Shown: piece after piece, positions 47,008 through 60,800 of the stretch
How the letters are laid out: every line of letters begins with the position of its first letter
Position numbering within the stretch: the stretch's first letter is position 1
From: Amaurobius ferox
Taxonomy: Eukaryota > Arthropoda > Arachnida > Araneae > Amaurobiidae
DNA: 64,000 nt
Direction of reading: 5' to 3'
NCBI GenBank assembly: GCA_951213105.1
Contig: OX578134.1
Location: forward strand, 137,445,793 to 137,509,792
Position numbers and translations under genes: made by a program
Notes under the pieces: model-generated
Databases searched by the model: none
What the model was told of the DNA's origin: nothing
The model's input: only the letters and a program-made list of their open reading frames with translations

Positions 47008-50000
47008 CTATAAATACACATAGAAAATAATTACTTATGATATAATCCCTGTATCAAAAGTCAAATATGGCAATTCTAAATTAGAATGCAATCAACTGAA
47101 ATATATATTCTTACTCATATAATTACTATTTATGAAATATATATTCCTACTCTTGCAGTTATTTATGAAATATATATTATTACTCTTAGAATTATTTATG
47201 AAATATATATTTTTACTTTTATAATTATTTATGAAATGAATATTTTACAATTTCAGTGTTTTACTGAATTTCAATTATATTTTTGTTAGCATAAATACAA
47301 TCTCTGTTCCATGAAATAAGAAAGTCAGAAAAGCGTAGGATATGAAATAAAAATATAACATTTAATTATTTCTGGAACTCTTGTACATATATTAGTAATT
47401 TTATTGCAATTTGCCCGGAAAGACAAGGCTATTAAGCTTGAAAGATTTAAAGTTGATAAATAATTTGATATGGACTAAAAAGGGTCTTACTGCTACGGAG
47501 GAATGCTTATCTGAAATATAGGGGAATACGAACCATATTCTAAAGTATTCCTGATTCGATCATAATTGAATCAGTGTATGTTACCAGCCAAGATTATTCA
47601 GCGTCTTTGACTATTCAATAACGGGCAAGATCTTTAAAATATAGAATTTATGTTTACTTTGGGATTTGAATGTTATAAGCGACTGATTGAAGAATCGACC
47701 GTTATATAAGTAACAGTTTGGGAAATTTGATTAAAGAAGGAAATGGAAAGCATTGTTTATTTTATTGTAACATGCAGAGTTTTCTCGTGTTGGGTAAACC
47801 AGGATCGGAAGCCTCCGAAACTATAAGAAAACCACATTTAGAAGGCTTCACACCAAATATGCTGCAAGCCAGAACAATCATAGCGCAAGTTTATTCAATA
47901 CAATTCCTTACATTGAAGATCAAAGAGGTAAAACTGGTAGCATAATTGGGTAGAATCCTGGAAACACAGGTTCGATATAATAAATCTCAGGGCGGGATAG
48001 CCCAGTAGTTAAGGCACGGGTATTGCACTCGGAGGACCCGAGTTCGATTGCCGGTTCTGCTTAATTATCCTCGCATTTACGCGGAGTACGAGAATGTTAA
48101 ATCTGTAGGTCCGAAAGTCCTTCTGAGAGGTTGGTGGCAGGGGAAAGAGGGTGCGGTCCCTGTGATTGTCGATTCCACTGGGTTCTGCTCTAAATTGGGT
48201 GGCATTGTTCCGGCCTTAAAACAGATGTCTTACCCTTTTGGGTAGGTTGGACGGTTTGGGTCGAAAGAAAGGAAGATATAATAAATCTCATACTCTACCA
48301 TTGGCTCCCGAAACTAAATACGGTAATTGTGGCCATTGGAGGGAGTTGGTCTAATTTTGAAGAAGAATGTAAGGTAATTTAAGATAATTCCTTAGATGAC
48401 CGAAGTAGCCTAGCTGGTAGCATAACTGGCCGAAATTCAAGTAGCCTAGGTTAAACATCCGGTCGATTGTTATTTTGAGAGGAAATCAAATCTGATGAGA
48501 GATCTGATTTGATTTGAGATGAAATCAAGTTACAGAATGTTAAGCGAAAGAGCCACGCTGTAAGATTGTTTTTGCCCCTGCATTAAGCCCTGCGATTTTT
48601 CACTTTGCACCAGAAAAAAAAAAAATTTTATATATCCATGTAAAACGTTCGATAGAATTCTCTGAAAGAATCTACAGAAAAGGCTTTAAATTTCGACATC
48701 TTATTTTAGAGCTCTATAGATTTCAATAGAAGTGTCTAGGGAGTTTCTATAGAATGATATATAGTCTCAACATTTAGACGGCAAATTTAAAACCTTTCTC
48801 TATAGAAATCATACAGCGTCTTTCTAAAGAAACCTATAGTGCTCCATAGAAAAAGAAATAGAAACCACACTTCTAAAGTCTTTTATACAGAATTTCATGG
48901 AACTTTTTCATATGGGTTTGTTGATATATACATTTGACATATACAGAATTGCTTTTTCCATTATACAAAATTAAAGTTCTTGAAAGCAACAAACAACGTA
49001 TAACTTACGGTACTATTGGTGGTGGAATAGGCGCCAGTGGAGGAGGATACCGGCAAATAATCGTTTTGATTTCATCTTCTTCTAACTCCAAGGAACGGTG
49101 GAAGCGAACAATGATGTTGTTGATGAAAACACGTGGAGCTTCCTGAAATGGAAAATTATAGTAAGATAAATGCAAAGGAAAAGTATCGTAAGATAGATGC
49201 AAAGGAAAATTATAGTAAGATAGATGCAGAGGAAAATTATAGTAAGATAGATGCAAAGGAAATTATAGTAAAATAGATGCAAAAGAAAATTATAGTAAGA
49301 TAATATAAAGGAAAATTATAGTAAGATAGATGCAAAGGGAAATTATAGTAAGATAGATGCCATGACTTCTTTCACAGTGAAAAAAATGATGTATAAGATC
49401 TACGGCACAATGTTTTTAACGTTGAATTGTATATTTGGCGCTTTTCCGGATGACAACATGTACAATTATTTCGAAGTATGTAATTAACTTATATTTCAAG
49501 TAACTCTAAATTGACAATTATCAATATTAATTGCATCCGCAATATGAAATGTCCATATATATATTAATAATTAATTCATCAATTTGGAGTCATTTTCGTT
49601 AACATTTTTGCAATTTTGATGATATTTTCATCAATTTGATAGAGAAATATCGCTAAGTTGGCAATATTTCGCTAAATGAGTCGCCAAATTCGCCAAATTC
49701 ATCTTCAAGCGTTACAGACAAACGGAGAGAAGAGCATTTTTTTATATATAAATGACTGTTTGCTAAATTGTTAGGCGTCAAAATGCAAAAGTATTACTCA
49801 ATGTATCTTTTCTCGTAAATGAAACGAACTACATCCAGAAGAATGATGTCAACAAATGCATTGCATAATATTACATATGACAAATGAACATGTTTCACAA
49901 TAGTTAATATTTTTAATTTTATGTGACTTTTTTGATAATTTGGCAATATCTCGAGAACGGTGCATGCTAGAGTTCTAAAGTTTGTGTCAATTGTTAAATG

Positions 50001-53000
50001 AAACGTTACATAAAAACTTATTATTTACGTAACATTTTTGAATGTTCTGATATTTTGATGATTTTTTCAAAATTTCATTCGAAAATTTGGAGTCTTCCGA
50101 ACATTCGATTGTGTTTAAAATCCATAGGCTTCCAGGTATTCACTGATTGTACTTTTTGTATCAAATTTTGTTCGAAACGCTCCATTCGTTTGTCAGAAAA
50201 TGGGAAAAAAATTGGTCGTTAGTTAACGTAATGCTGTGCAGTATGGGACCAACCAACTAGTTTCGGGAAATTTTACACCACACAATAAGAAAATTGCCAC
50301 TGGTGATGAACACTGTGTTCGAAGCATCTATTTCTGTCTGTTCAAAAGTGCCCATTTTGACGATTGATGCTTACATCTTGAATAAAACGCCATACGTCTA
50401 TCCATATAGCACATTTCCCAGAAAGAAGAGATTGGAGAGTTCTTGATTTGGCGCCCAAATTCAGAAATCTAGACGGTGTTAAAAGTGCTGGGGAAAACGT
50501 TTAAATGCTGTAAGGTCATCATGACGACCTCATGACGCAATCCTCAGAGACGTTTGCACATGAATGTTTTTCTGCGTCGCTCACATTTGCATTTTCGCAA
50601 ATTTTCGCATGTCAATTTGTGACTAACTCTTTAAAACGTTAAGATATTTTTAAAAAGACATATCTCTGCTAATTTTGCAGATTAAAAGAGAGGGCATTTT
50701 TTGTTTTTAATTGATGAATGTATGAGAAATATTTTACTGATTGGAATTTTTACTGCACGGAGATCGTATAAAAGTTTAAAGTTTTTATTTTCCTGCAATA
50801 CATGGTAATGTATAGGGAAAGTATTGGAATCGTGCCGAAAATCGCAACTCGAGTTTTCCATGATTCTACACGTTTTTGGACTTCTAGAATACGAAAAATT
50901 TTTTTTTAGTGTGATGTCTGTCTGTCTGTGCAATGTATGCATCCACTCTAACTCAAAAACTAATGGACCAAATTTCATAAAATTTAGTAGGTAGGTCACT
51001 TGTGTGTGATCCTGGTGAGTATGATTCGGAATATAAGAACCTGTCATTTTGTTGAGAAATGGCCCGCAAAAATCGCTAAAATCAAAGACAACGTATGCTC
51101 AAATGTATTAATTAAATGCTTGTTTTATACTTAATTTTTGATGATGAAAAGAATAAGACTAGCCTCATTACTCTAGAGCTAGCCGTTCTCGAGATAATTT
51201 AGCTTTTTCGCATTTTTGTTACCTCGGTTTTGAGAATAAGTCCAGTTACCAAATGAAAATGAAAGCTGAATTAAAAGTGTAATTTCAATTAATTATGCGT
51301 GTTATTTAGTGCAATTTAATGAATTATTAATGAAATAAAGAGAAAATGCATTTGAGTTTGCAGGAAAAGTCATGTGCTGCTCACATCAGATTTTTGTTTT
51401 TCCATAAATAAACTCCAGAATTGAAACTGTTTTCACAACATTTTGCACTTTTTTTTATGAAACTTTGTAATTGGAAGCATATGTCTAAAAGTAATATTAC
51501 AAAACTTTGTAATTGGAAGTATGCGTCTAGAAGTAATACTATGTAACTTTGTAATTGGAAGTATGCGTCTAGAAGTAATATTATTTAATTTTGTAATTGG
51601 AAGTATGCGCCTAGAAGTAATATTATGCAACTTTGTAATTGGAAGTATGCGTCTAGAGGTAATATTACGAAACTTTGTAATTGGAAGTATGCGTCTAGAA
51701 GTAATATTATGAAACTTTGTAATAGGAAGTATGTGTCTATCAGTAATATTATGTAACTTTGTAATTGGAAGCATGCGTCTAAAAGTAATATTACGAAACT
51801 TTGTAATTGGAAGATTGTGTCTAGAAGTAATATTTAAAAAAAAATAAAGCCTTGTTCTATGTGTTTTGGACACCCTGTATGTACTCCGTTGAAAAAAAGA
51901 GACGCATTTTAAAGAAAATATTTTATGGTTATGAAATTTGTCACACGCATGAGTATGCAAAGATAAAAAAATATTATATAATTTCATTACAAAAATCTTT
52001 TACAGAGAAGTGGAAAGTCACATGTTAATACGACGTAAACTTTTCTGGTGTGGTATGGAGACAAATAACAGTCTAATATTGTCCTGTGGTAGATTATGCT
52101 AGATGTTCTTAAATTATTGTGCTAGTTTTTTCACATTTCGTGTTGACTGCAAAATCCTTCATAGCATATCTCAGATGTGCCTGATTGATGAGAGGTTTGG
52201 GGATATCTTTGGTCATGGGAGGATGTGAACTACACGGAAACATTGTTGAGAGAGTCTTGTTGCATGATGTCTGGCATTCTAATGCTGATAAATAGCCCAG
52301 GAAAGCTTGAGAACGTAGGCAATACAATAGGCTGTAAAATGTTTTCGACATACAATCGTCTTCTCAAATTACATTGTAGAAAATTAGGTGAACTCGGTTG
52401 TCATAGGAAATGGCTCTCAAAATTGTAGCCCCAGGTGTGATGGCTGTGTGTCGCTTGAACACTGCAACTGTATTGCAGCGATAAGAAGGCCTTAATCATA
52501 CATCATTAAATTGATCATGTGCACCAAGAGAGATGTGATATTAGACTCTGAATATATACGCAATTCCAATTTAGACATCGTTCAGGATTTCTGTATTTGA
52601 CAAAATTCTAAAAGCTGAATAGTCAGGTGTACATGACTTAAAGGACGCCGAGACTGGAATCCTGCCTCTGCCAGTTGTCACCTAATGGTGTTCCTTGATA
52701 CTGCATGATGTGTAGAGGGGATTTTGCATGGAGGGGAGGGATGACATTCGAGTTATTATGCCTGATTTCGTGATCGTGCGATCTTTTCGAGTACATTTCT
52801 GTGGGATGCCCAGATGCTTATGGCGGTTATGTGCTGTTGTTGAGATCCAAACCGTCCGACCTACCAAAAAAGAGGAGGTTATATGTTGTTGTTGTTGTTG
52901 AGACCCAGACCGTCCGACCTATCTGGACCAACTGATGCCAACATCGTCTTACTTCTGCATATTTTCGTTTAAGAAGGTCGATTGCGCGTCTCTTTCACTA

Positions 53001-54688
53001 GCCAACTTCTCTTAAGCATATGTAACCTCTCTCAAATTCCTCCAATTGCACGTACTGCCGACGGGATTGCCGTAGAGGCATCTTTACAGACTACTTAACG
53101 TAAAGAAACAGGAAAACTAGTGAGATATGTCTGTTCATAAGAACGGCATTACTTATCAGTTGCATACTGATTTGGCCAGTCGGCGTTATATTGTGACGAT
53201 ATGTAGAAGCGTCCTTGTTTATGGAGATTTAGTGCTCATACGTTTAATTGTGCTTGCCGACCGGCGTCCGATTAGGACGGGTCGAGAGATTTATAAGTTA
53301 TCATTTGCATATCTAGTCGAAAGTTGATTGTATACCGAGTCTTGATTGCATACCGATTTCACTCCATTTGTAGGGGTGTGTCGTTTTCTATTTCAAAGAA
53401 GTTTACGTTCTTTTTCATTTGAGTGGAGTTATAATTCACGACAAATTTAAGGTAGGAAAGTGAAAGTGAGTATGCAACAAAGTTTGGATAAGGATGGGTA
53501 AAATTCTTTTAACATACATTTCAAGGGTCACACTATTGCAAAATTTAAAAAATTTGTTTTGAGACGGGATATAATGACTTCATTTAATATTTTAAGAAAC
53601 AAATCCTCGTAGTTTGAAAATTCTTAGATTTGGACAAGAAAGCAAAGCTTTGTTTTCGTAACAAGTTTGGAAGTTTTTCTTGTAGTATATAAAATATAAC
53701 TTCAATAGTTGGAAATTGAAACTGATTCTTCTAGTCTTGATATAGTTAACTACTAATTTACCAAAGTTTATGACATATTTAACCTTATCACCACACCACC
53801 ACCACTTTTAATGAAGACAGTGAGGACACTCAAATGTAATAAACGTGCATATCATTTATTTTATTTCGAACGTTAAGCCTATAAAATGACGCATTAGAGT
53901 AACTAGACATAGTAGGTAGTATTGAAAGTTACTGTTTATACTTAAAGTACGTTAAAGTAATGTTTTTTAAAGTATAGTCATTGTTTTGAATTGTGATTTA
54001 ACTTCACTCCCATAACTAGCTGCCGTGACCAGAATTTCGCTTTCATTTTGCCTTGTTAAAATGCTATAAAATAGGTCAGTTTAAGAAGTCAAGTTTGTTT
54101 GCTGAAATATAGAGTAGAATTTTATAATATCTAAACATATTATTTTGATATATTAAATATGACGATATATTAAATAAAATGATATTTTAGAGACGAACTG
54201 ATACGTCTAGATGATATTAATTAAGGTTTTTGTTAGCGTCTTTCCACAATTTTCCTTTTAAACAGGATGATCATAAACAAAGTATCCATATTCAAATTAT
54301 TTTGCACAAATATCTATCGTATGCAAGTCAACTAAAATTTAGCAGCAATATTCATTAAATAATACAGAGATGATATTTTTAGTTATCGAACGTTTGAAAG
54401 ACGAACTGGAGATTAAATTGTCGAAATCATTCCAAGAAATTTCTTTTTTAGAGCACATTAAAATTCGTAAAGGTACTCAATATTGAAGCTTTTCATTTTA
54501 AGTTCGTGAAAAATTTTCGGCCTCTTTACGAGTCAAATTTTCTTGCAAATTGTGCTTGTATAAATTGTTAGACTGACAGCATTAAATTATTTCAAGGGCA
54601 TTAAGAAAGCAATTAGATTTCTTTATTGTTTATTTTTTTTAAATGCGAAAAATGCGAAATGTAATTTTTAATTTAAGCAAGAGAGAGG

Positions 54689-54732
<44 letters not shown>

Positions 54733-54785
54733 GAGAGAGAGAGAGAGGAGAGAGGAGAGAGAGAGAGGAGAGAGAGAGGAGAGAG

Positions 54786-54828
<43 letters not shown>

Positions 54829-57800
54829 AGAGTTAAAGACAGAGATGGACAGAGAAAAAGTGAGAAATATAAATAAATACATATACAGTGAAACTTGGTT
54901 AAAGTGACCATCCTTGTCACTGAGAAAACTGGTCACTTTATAAAATGGCAGTGGTTACTATATAAAAATGGTATGGTCACATTAGGAAAAGTGGTTACTT
55001 TAGTCAGGTGGTCAGAATACCAAGGTGGCCACTTTGCCAGGTTTCACTGTATAAAGAAGGAAAGAGAAAGAAGAGCAGGAGAAGAACACTAAGACATCGA
55101 ATAGATATTTATAAATGTTTTGTTTTGAGTCCCTGCGATTATGGATAGCGCTCATCAGCGGTGAGAAGTCTGGAATTCCCAAATTTTGTGTACATGGTTT
55201 TAGTTTTATAATTATTTTATGATCTTCTTCAGATAATTTTCCATTGAAATCCGACCGGTTAATCGAGCAAAAGAATCGATAATGGCGAATCTTTCATTTA
55301 TTACATTTTCTAATGATGATTAAGCTGATACAATTCCTACAGAGAATGCTTACGATCTAAATTATTGCCATTCCAGGCAATTGCGAGTTATTGGGTGATA
55401 TTAGAGGTACTAACTAGCAAAAACAAAAATCAGAGACGTAGAGAGATCAAGGTATTTCGCAATGGTTCGCGAAATAAGAATGCTGCTTAAAATGAGTTGC
55501 GAAACCAAAATGGGTGACAATCATTCTTTAGAAGGTAGTCAAATGAAAGCTAGATGCGATTTTTATGGATGTAAATATGACTGATCTAGAGCCAGGAGAA
55601 AGAAGAAAACAATGAAACTAAACTTGATGAGGTGGAGAAGGATGTGAAAGATTTGACACTTGAGTTTCTTGGGGTTGTGTTGGATTAATTTAGATGGATA
55701 CCCATGTCCTTAGGAGATGAGGTACAACAGACGATCAGTTACATCACAAGAAAGAGAAAGGCGTTGTCCACGCACTCATGACCTTGTTATTCAGCTGTTG
55801 AACCCGATCAGACATGGAACCGGTCCACAATTGGCGTGGGCGACCAGATACCAGCTCCGCCTTCATCAGCGGGATTTAAGACTGCATCTTTCCACAAGAA
55901 CAGTAAATTAATGAAGCAAAAAGAAAACGAAAACAGCTATCGAACAACCATGGACTTTAAATTCAAAGCGTGTGCCAAGCAGACCACACGTGGGCTGAGT
56001 ACTCGATGTAGAATGCAGAGTGAATACCAACCTATCATGAAACGTGATGGATATGAATATGCTCATAGATGATACGCTTTTACTTAACAAGTGTAAAAGC
56101 ATTTAGATATATCGAATTTTAGATGACTTATATTCCTGTTTTATTTAATTATGACATTTATAATCAAGACTGTGAGGGCAGTTAAGAGAGGTTGTTACTT
56201 GAGTTCCTGTGTTTTCTGGATACTTTGAACATATTTTTATATTGAAACTTTCATAACTTTCTTTTGTTTTGAGAACAAACACCGAGGTGCTTTAATCTGA
56301 ATTTTATTTCGATCTGAGTGCAATAATGGAGTCTTACAAGATGATACACCACTGAGCCATGTGACTTGGAAAATACTGGAAATAATAGCAGACACATACT
56401 CCAGACCTAATATACATTTATTGTTACAAATAATTCTCGAATGATAGAGCATAAGTGCGATTTAATGGGAAATACCAGATACAAAGACAAACTTACTTGA
56501 TCTGGTGTGAAACAGTGAAATTTATAGTTGATAGCATAGCTGGTAGATCCGTTTTTATCAAAATTCTGCGAGAGACAATGGTTCATGGCTTTGTATTTTA
56601 ACGTCTTAAATTGCTATTCTAAATCAGAATTAGATTAATATAGAAAGGGATGTAATGATGTCGCCATTAATACCCCAAAATTTTAGATCCCAGATTTCTA
56701 ATATCATTAAGACTAATTTGATAGCTGCATATTTAGCCATTGGATGGCTGATTATATTTGCCTAGATGATTTGTCTAGTATATATTAAGAATGGAAATGA
56801 AATGGTGGTAAATAGCTTAGGTAAAGTTAGAAGTTCACATTATCAGAAGAGTCAGTCATCTTTCACAATCTTTACCAACGTGTCGTTTCGAATAACATAC
56901 ACGCACTGGCCTAATTATTATGATTACTGCGTTATTATATGCAAAGTTGCTTATAAAAATATATTTCTGACGTTAGATTACTACATGGATATAAGAAGAA
57001 AAATTCGAAGACTCAAAGGATAACGAAGTGCATTGTTCAAGAAATAATAACTAAAGATGCAATCTGACGGATTTTGAACGTGGAATGATATTGGGCGCAG
57101 TTGTACAAGACTTAGCAAAACGGCCGCACTTGTGAATTGTTCGAGGACAGCAGATATTGGTATTTACAGAGAGTGAATTCCCAGATAAAAAAACAGGGCC
57201 TGAGCGCAGGAAAAGGGGTTGACAACGGCTACTGGATGCTTTAGCAGAGCAGAGAGTTGGCATACTTGTTCAGTCCACCACAGGAGAGCAATTCGTCAAA
57301 ATGCACATAATCTGTATCAGAGATCGAGTCAGATGGTTTCTCAACGTTAGAGAAGCAGATGTACTAAGAGTCTGGTCATAATAATTTGGCCTCTTAGTGT
57401 AGACATATTTAACTATGTACTATTAAATTATCAAGTTAACATAGTTAAACTGGTCAATTGTCACGGTATATTACTTGTTGCTAAAGTAGTGAAAATGGTA
57501 ATTTACGTATTTCTACTGGCACTACTGGAGGTTAGATCTTGATAACATGTGTATTAAATGTTAGCAGTGAAGCTATTTCTGCTTTATAACGAGGCAATAC
57601 AAAAACGAAAAGATTGTCCACTTCGTTATTCCCCCTCTAGAGCTCAACCGATCAGGGATGATGAAGGTCCCTGTATAAGATAGACAAAACTCATCAGTTT
57701 TGTCTATGATGAGTTTAGCGGGATTCAAGATAATGCCTTTGTATGCAGAAATAGCCTATGGGAAGGATTTCTCAAAGGTAGAATCGGGTTCCCATTGTAG

Positions 57801-60800
57801 ATAATAGCATCCATGGATTGGTTTTGAGCTTCTCATGCGCTTGCCAATATGGAATAACTGATACTTGCAATGATAGCAAGAAAATTTGCTATTGCTATCA
57901 TTATAATTCCTTTGCTTGGTATGAAACAAATACTTTTAAAATACGCAGAAAAAATTGTAGAATATTTGTTATAGGAAGCTGTGGTCATCTCATTGTCTAC
58001 TCTTTCCCAAAAAGCTAAAATACGTATGAAACCGGTGTAAGAGTTGTGAAGAGAGTGCATTTATTACCTCGTAAGTCAGCAGTTTCGACAGTGATGCCAA
58101 TGTCTGCAAAAAGGGATCGAACTGTTTGGGAACCTCGGGGGAGCCTGTAACCCCTAGAAGGCGCGTCCCCAGGTGGCGGATCGGGGAAAGCCTCCCTTTT
58201 GGGTGGTAGAAGGGAAATGAAATACCTTCCGTGGACCAACAGGCAGAAGTCCAACCTCTTGAGGCAATGGCAACCTTATTTCCATGAGAGGTCAATTTTC
58301 TGATCTATATCAAGCTACCGCGTACGGGGTAGCCGACGCGTCGGGTTCTGCAAATGAGAAGATTGTGGATCTCGCTAGGGCAGTAATATCTGCACATGGT
58401 TCAATTTGACTTCATATGGACACGACACCAACCAACCAACCAAACAACTATTTGGGATAGGGTATGTCAAATACCTGTCTTTTTGGGAGGTTCTTCGTTT
58501 GGGATGGACGCTGCCCAACCCGTAAGCAAATGGTTAATATTCGTTACCAGTAAAAATAATCATTTAAATCTAAAAGGATAAGAAAACACGAAGCAAATAA
58601 GAATGAAAACCAATTCAAGAATTAAAATAAGAAGGTATTCGGATCACATTTTTTGTCATTTTTGTGTGGAGTTTAAGAATTTTAGGAGCGCAAGTCCTGT
58701 AAGCGGGCTGATTGGAGGAAGACATTTATATAACTTTATGTACTCTGTTATATGACGGATGTAACATCTATTTTTAAAATTTCACTGGTCAGTCACGTGT
58801 TGAAAACCCAGACCACACGACCAGTCCGAAGGCTTATGGTAGCTAATTGTGTGGCCGGAGTCGGTCACGTGTGTCCATATCACGGTTGTAAAAATTCTTA
58901 ACTTGATTTGATAATCAAATAATTAGTCACGAACACATTTGACTTGTGACGATCATCTTTTGTGAATATGGTTTATTTTCGGTCTCTTTTGATTTGTTTT
59001 CTCCCAACACAACTTTTCTTCTTCATGTATATCAGAAGCTGAAGCTTCTCACTCTTTAAGCAATGTCGTGGTAAAATTCATTCTCAATTGCTAATTGACG
59101 TTCACGAACAACGATACGTTTTGAGGAAAATTCCTCTGTGAGAGTTAGCTAAGTCACAAGGGTTAATAATTTCTATTCTCGAATTTTATTTTTCAACTTC
59201 AAACCAGAAACTTCCTCGTGGGAAGTAGAGGAAGTCAAAATTTGCATATAGCAGTATCGCAGATGCGTGAATAGTACTCATTGGATCTGATCCAGCAATA
59301 GCGTTCAAGACTCGCCCAGACTCCCACGTCCGGTTGAAGCTCAGTGCATGAAATGGATGGTGTCGGCCAATTTTTATGAGAATATGTTACGATGGTTAAA
59401 TAAGTTAGTTCTGTGTTATAATTTATCTTGTTTATTGTTTTAATAAATTAATTGAGGTTTACAAAAATTCAATAGGGATCCAATTCCATTCTTCTGTGCT
59501 TCTGACGACTTCATAAGGTAATTCACACTTAATGTTGTAAATGTGTTTAGGAATTGACGTTTGGGGAATACCAGAATTATTTTGCTTTCTGCTGAAGCAA
59601 ATGTGAAGATTATATGATTGTATTACAGAGTAATGGTTGTTATGTTACTGCATAGATTCTGTGTTTTTATTCCATGATTTTGTAATTAGCCAAGTCAGGG
59701 ATATAACTACCATGCCACGAAGCCCCACAAAATTTGAGGATCCAGAGCTATAAAGGGGGGGGGGAGGGAGCTGAGAAAGGGAGAATGGCATATATGAAAT
59801 GGGAAAAAACCTTTTGAGTAAAAATAATTTTCTCACAATGGATTTTTATATTAAAAAAATGTATATGGTGGTTTTCTTCTTAAAATGTACATAACATTCG
59901 TATAGATGGTGTATAGATAAAATTATTTTTAAAAGAGTGCGGGTAAATTTAATGGCTAGTTTTCAAGGGAACTTCGCAGCTGATGCCTTGGACAGAGTCA
60001 AAGGCATACGTAAGGGGGCGGCTGATTGGGCTATAGACCTTTAAAATGAAAAATTAAATAGTAAATGAAAGTTAACGAAAGTTTCAAAATTGAAAAATAT
60101 ATATTTATTTATTTTATAATTAAAGTGATACATTTCAAAAGATTTTTTTACATGGACATTTTATAACCTGTTTCATTTACATTGGAACACGTAATAAAAT
60201 GATGAGCAGCGCACAATATGGATTCAAGAAAAAATGCTTTCCTTATGTCTGTTGACCATAGATGCTGCGCTGTATTAATAACCGCTGAAAATGGCGCGTG
60301 TTGAAGACCCAGACCGACCGGCTCGTCAGCAAGGACATGAGCAACATAAAAAATAGCGAAAATGGCGCGTGTGTATTTTTCACCAATCCTGGTAAACTGA
60401 CTCGTTCAACGTCGAACATGAGCCGAGCTTGTATTTTTTGAAGTTTCAAGAAATTCAATTTTGCTTTTGCTGAAAAATGTTCGGTTCTTGATGACATCGC
60501 GCTCATCAAAGGGGTATTAAATACATTTATTTCGGATTATTGGGCGTAAGTACATATTTATTTTGATACCCCACTTCATGAAACCGAGATTCAGCCCCCA
60601 AATCAAAATCCTGCGTACGTCACTGGACAGAGCTGTCTTTCTTTAAATTCTCGTGAGATTTAGTCCTGGGCTCAGTGACTGCACAGTTTTAGAGCACCAT
60701 TTTGATATCAAATTTTAGCCGTAATTGAAGTGCAATGTGAAGATTGTGAAACGCATGGTTTAAGTATTAACTTTATTAAATGTACAAAAGTGATATTATA

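Larger units (their letters stand above)
47008..49008 (-). other. intron of the ZP-N gene
   Basis: It contains the 33-bp tandem array and the SINE at 47990 (listed separately). Around 48405-48475 a tRNA-like phrase agtagcctagctggtagcat followed by aggttaaacatccggtcg may be an old SINE head of another family. Confidence 0.5.

Noticed and set aside
49150..49360. CRISPR-like array
   Set aside because: Contiguous 27-bp satellite with no unique spacers, in a eukaryotic intron.
51433..51987. 184-residue repetitive protein
   Set aside because: Product of a 42-bp satellite whose period is divisible by three; no start context, no flanking coding signal.
54639..54936. Ser/Leu-rich and Arg/Glu-rich proteins
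   Set aside because: Opposing frames of a (GA)n microsatellite.
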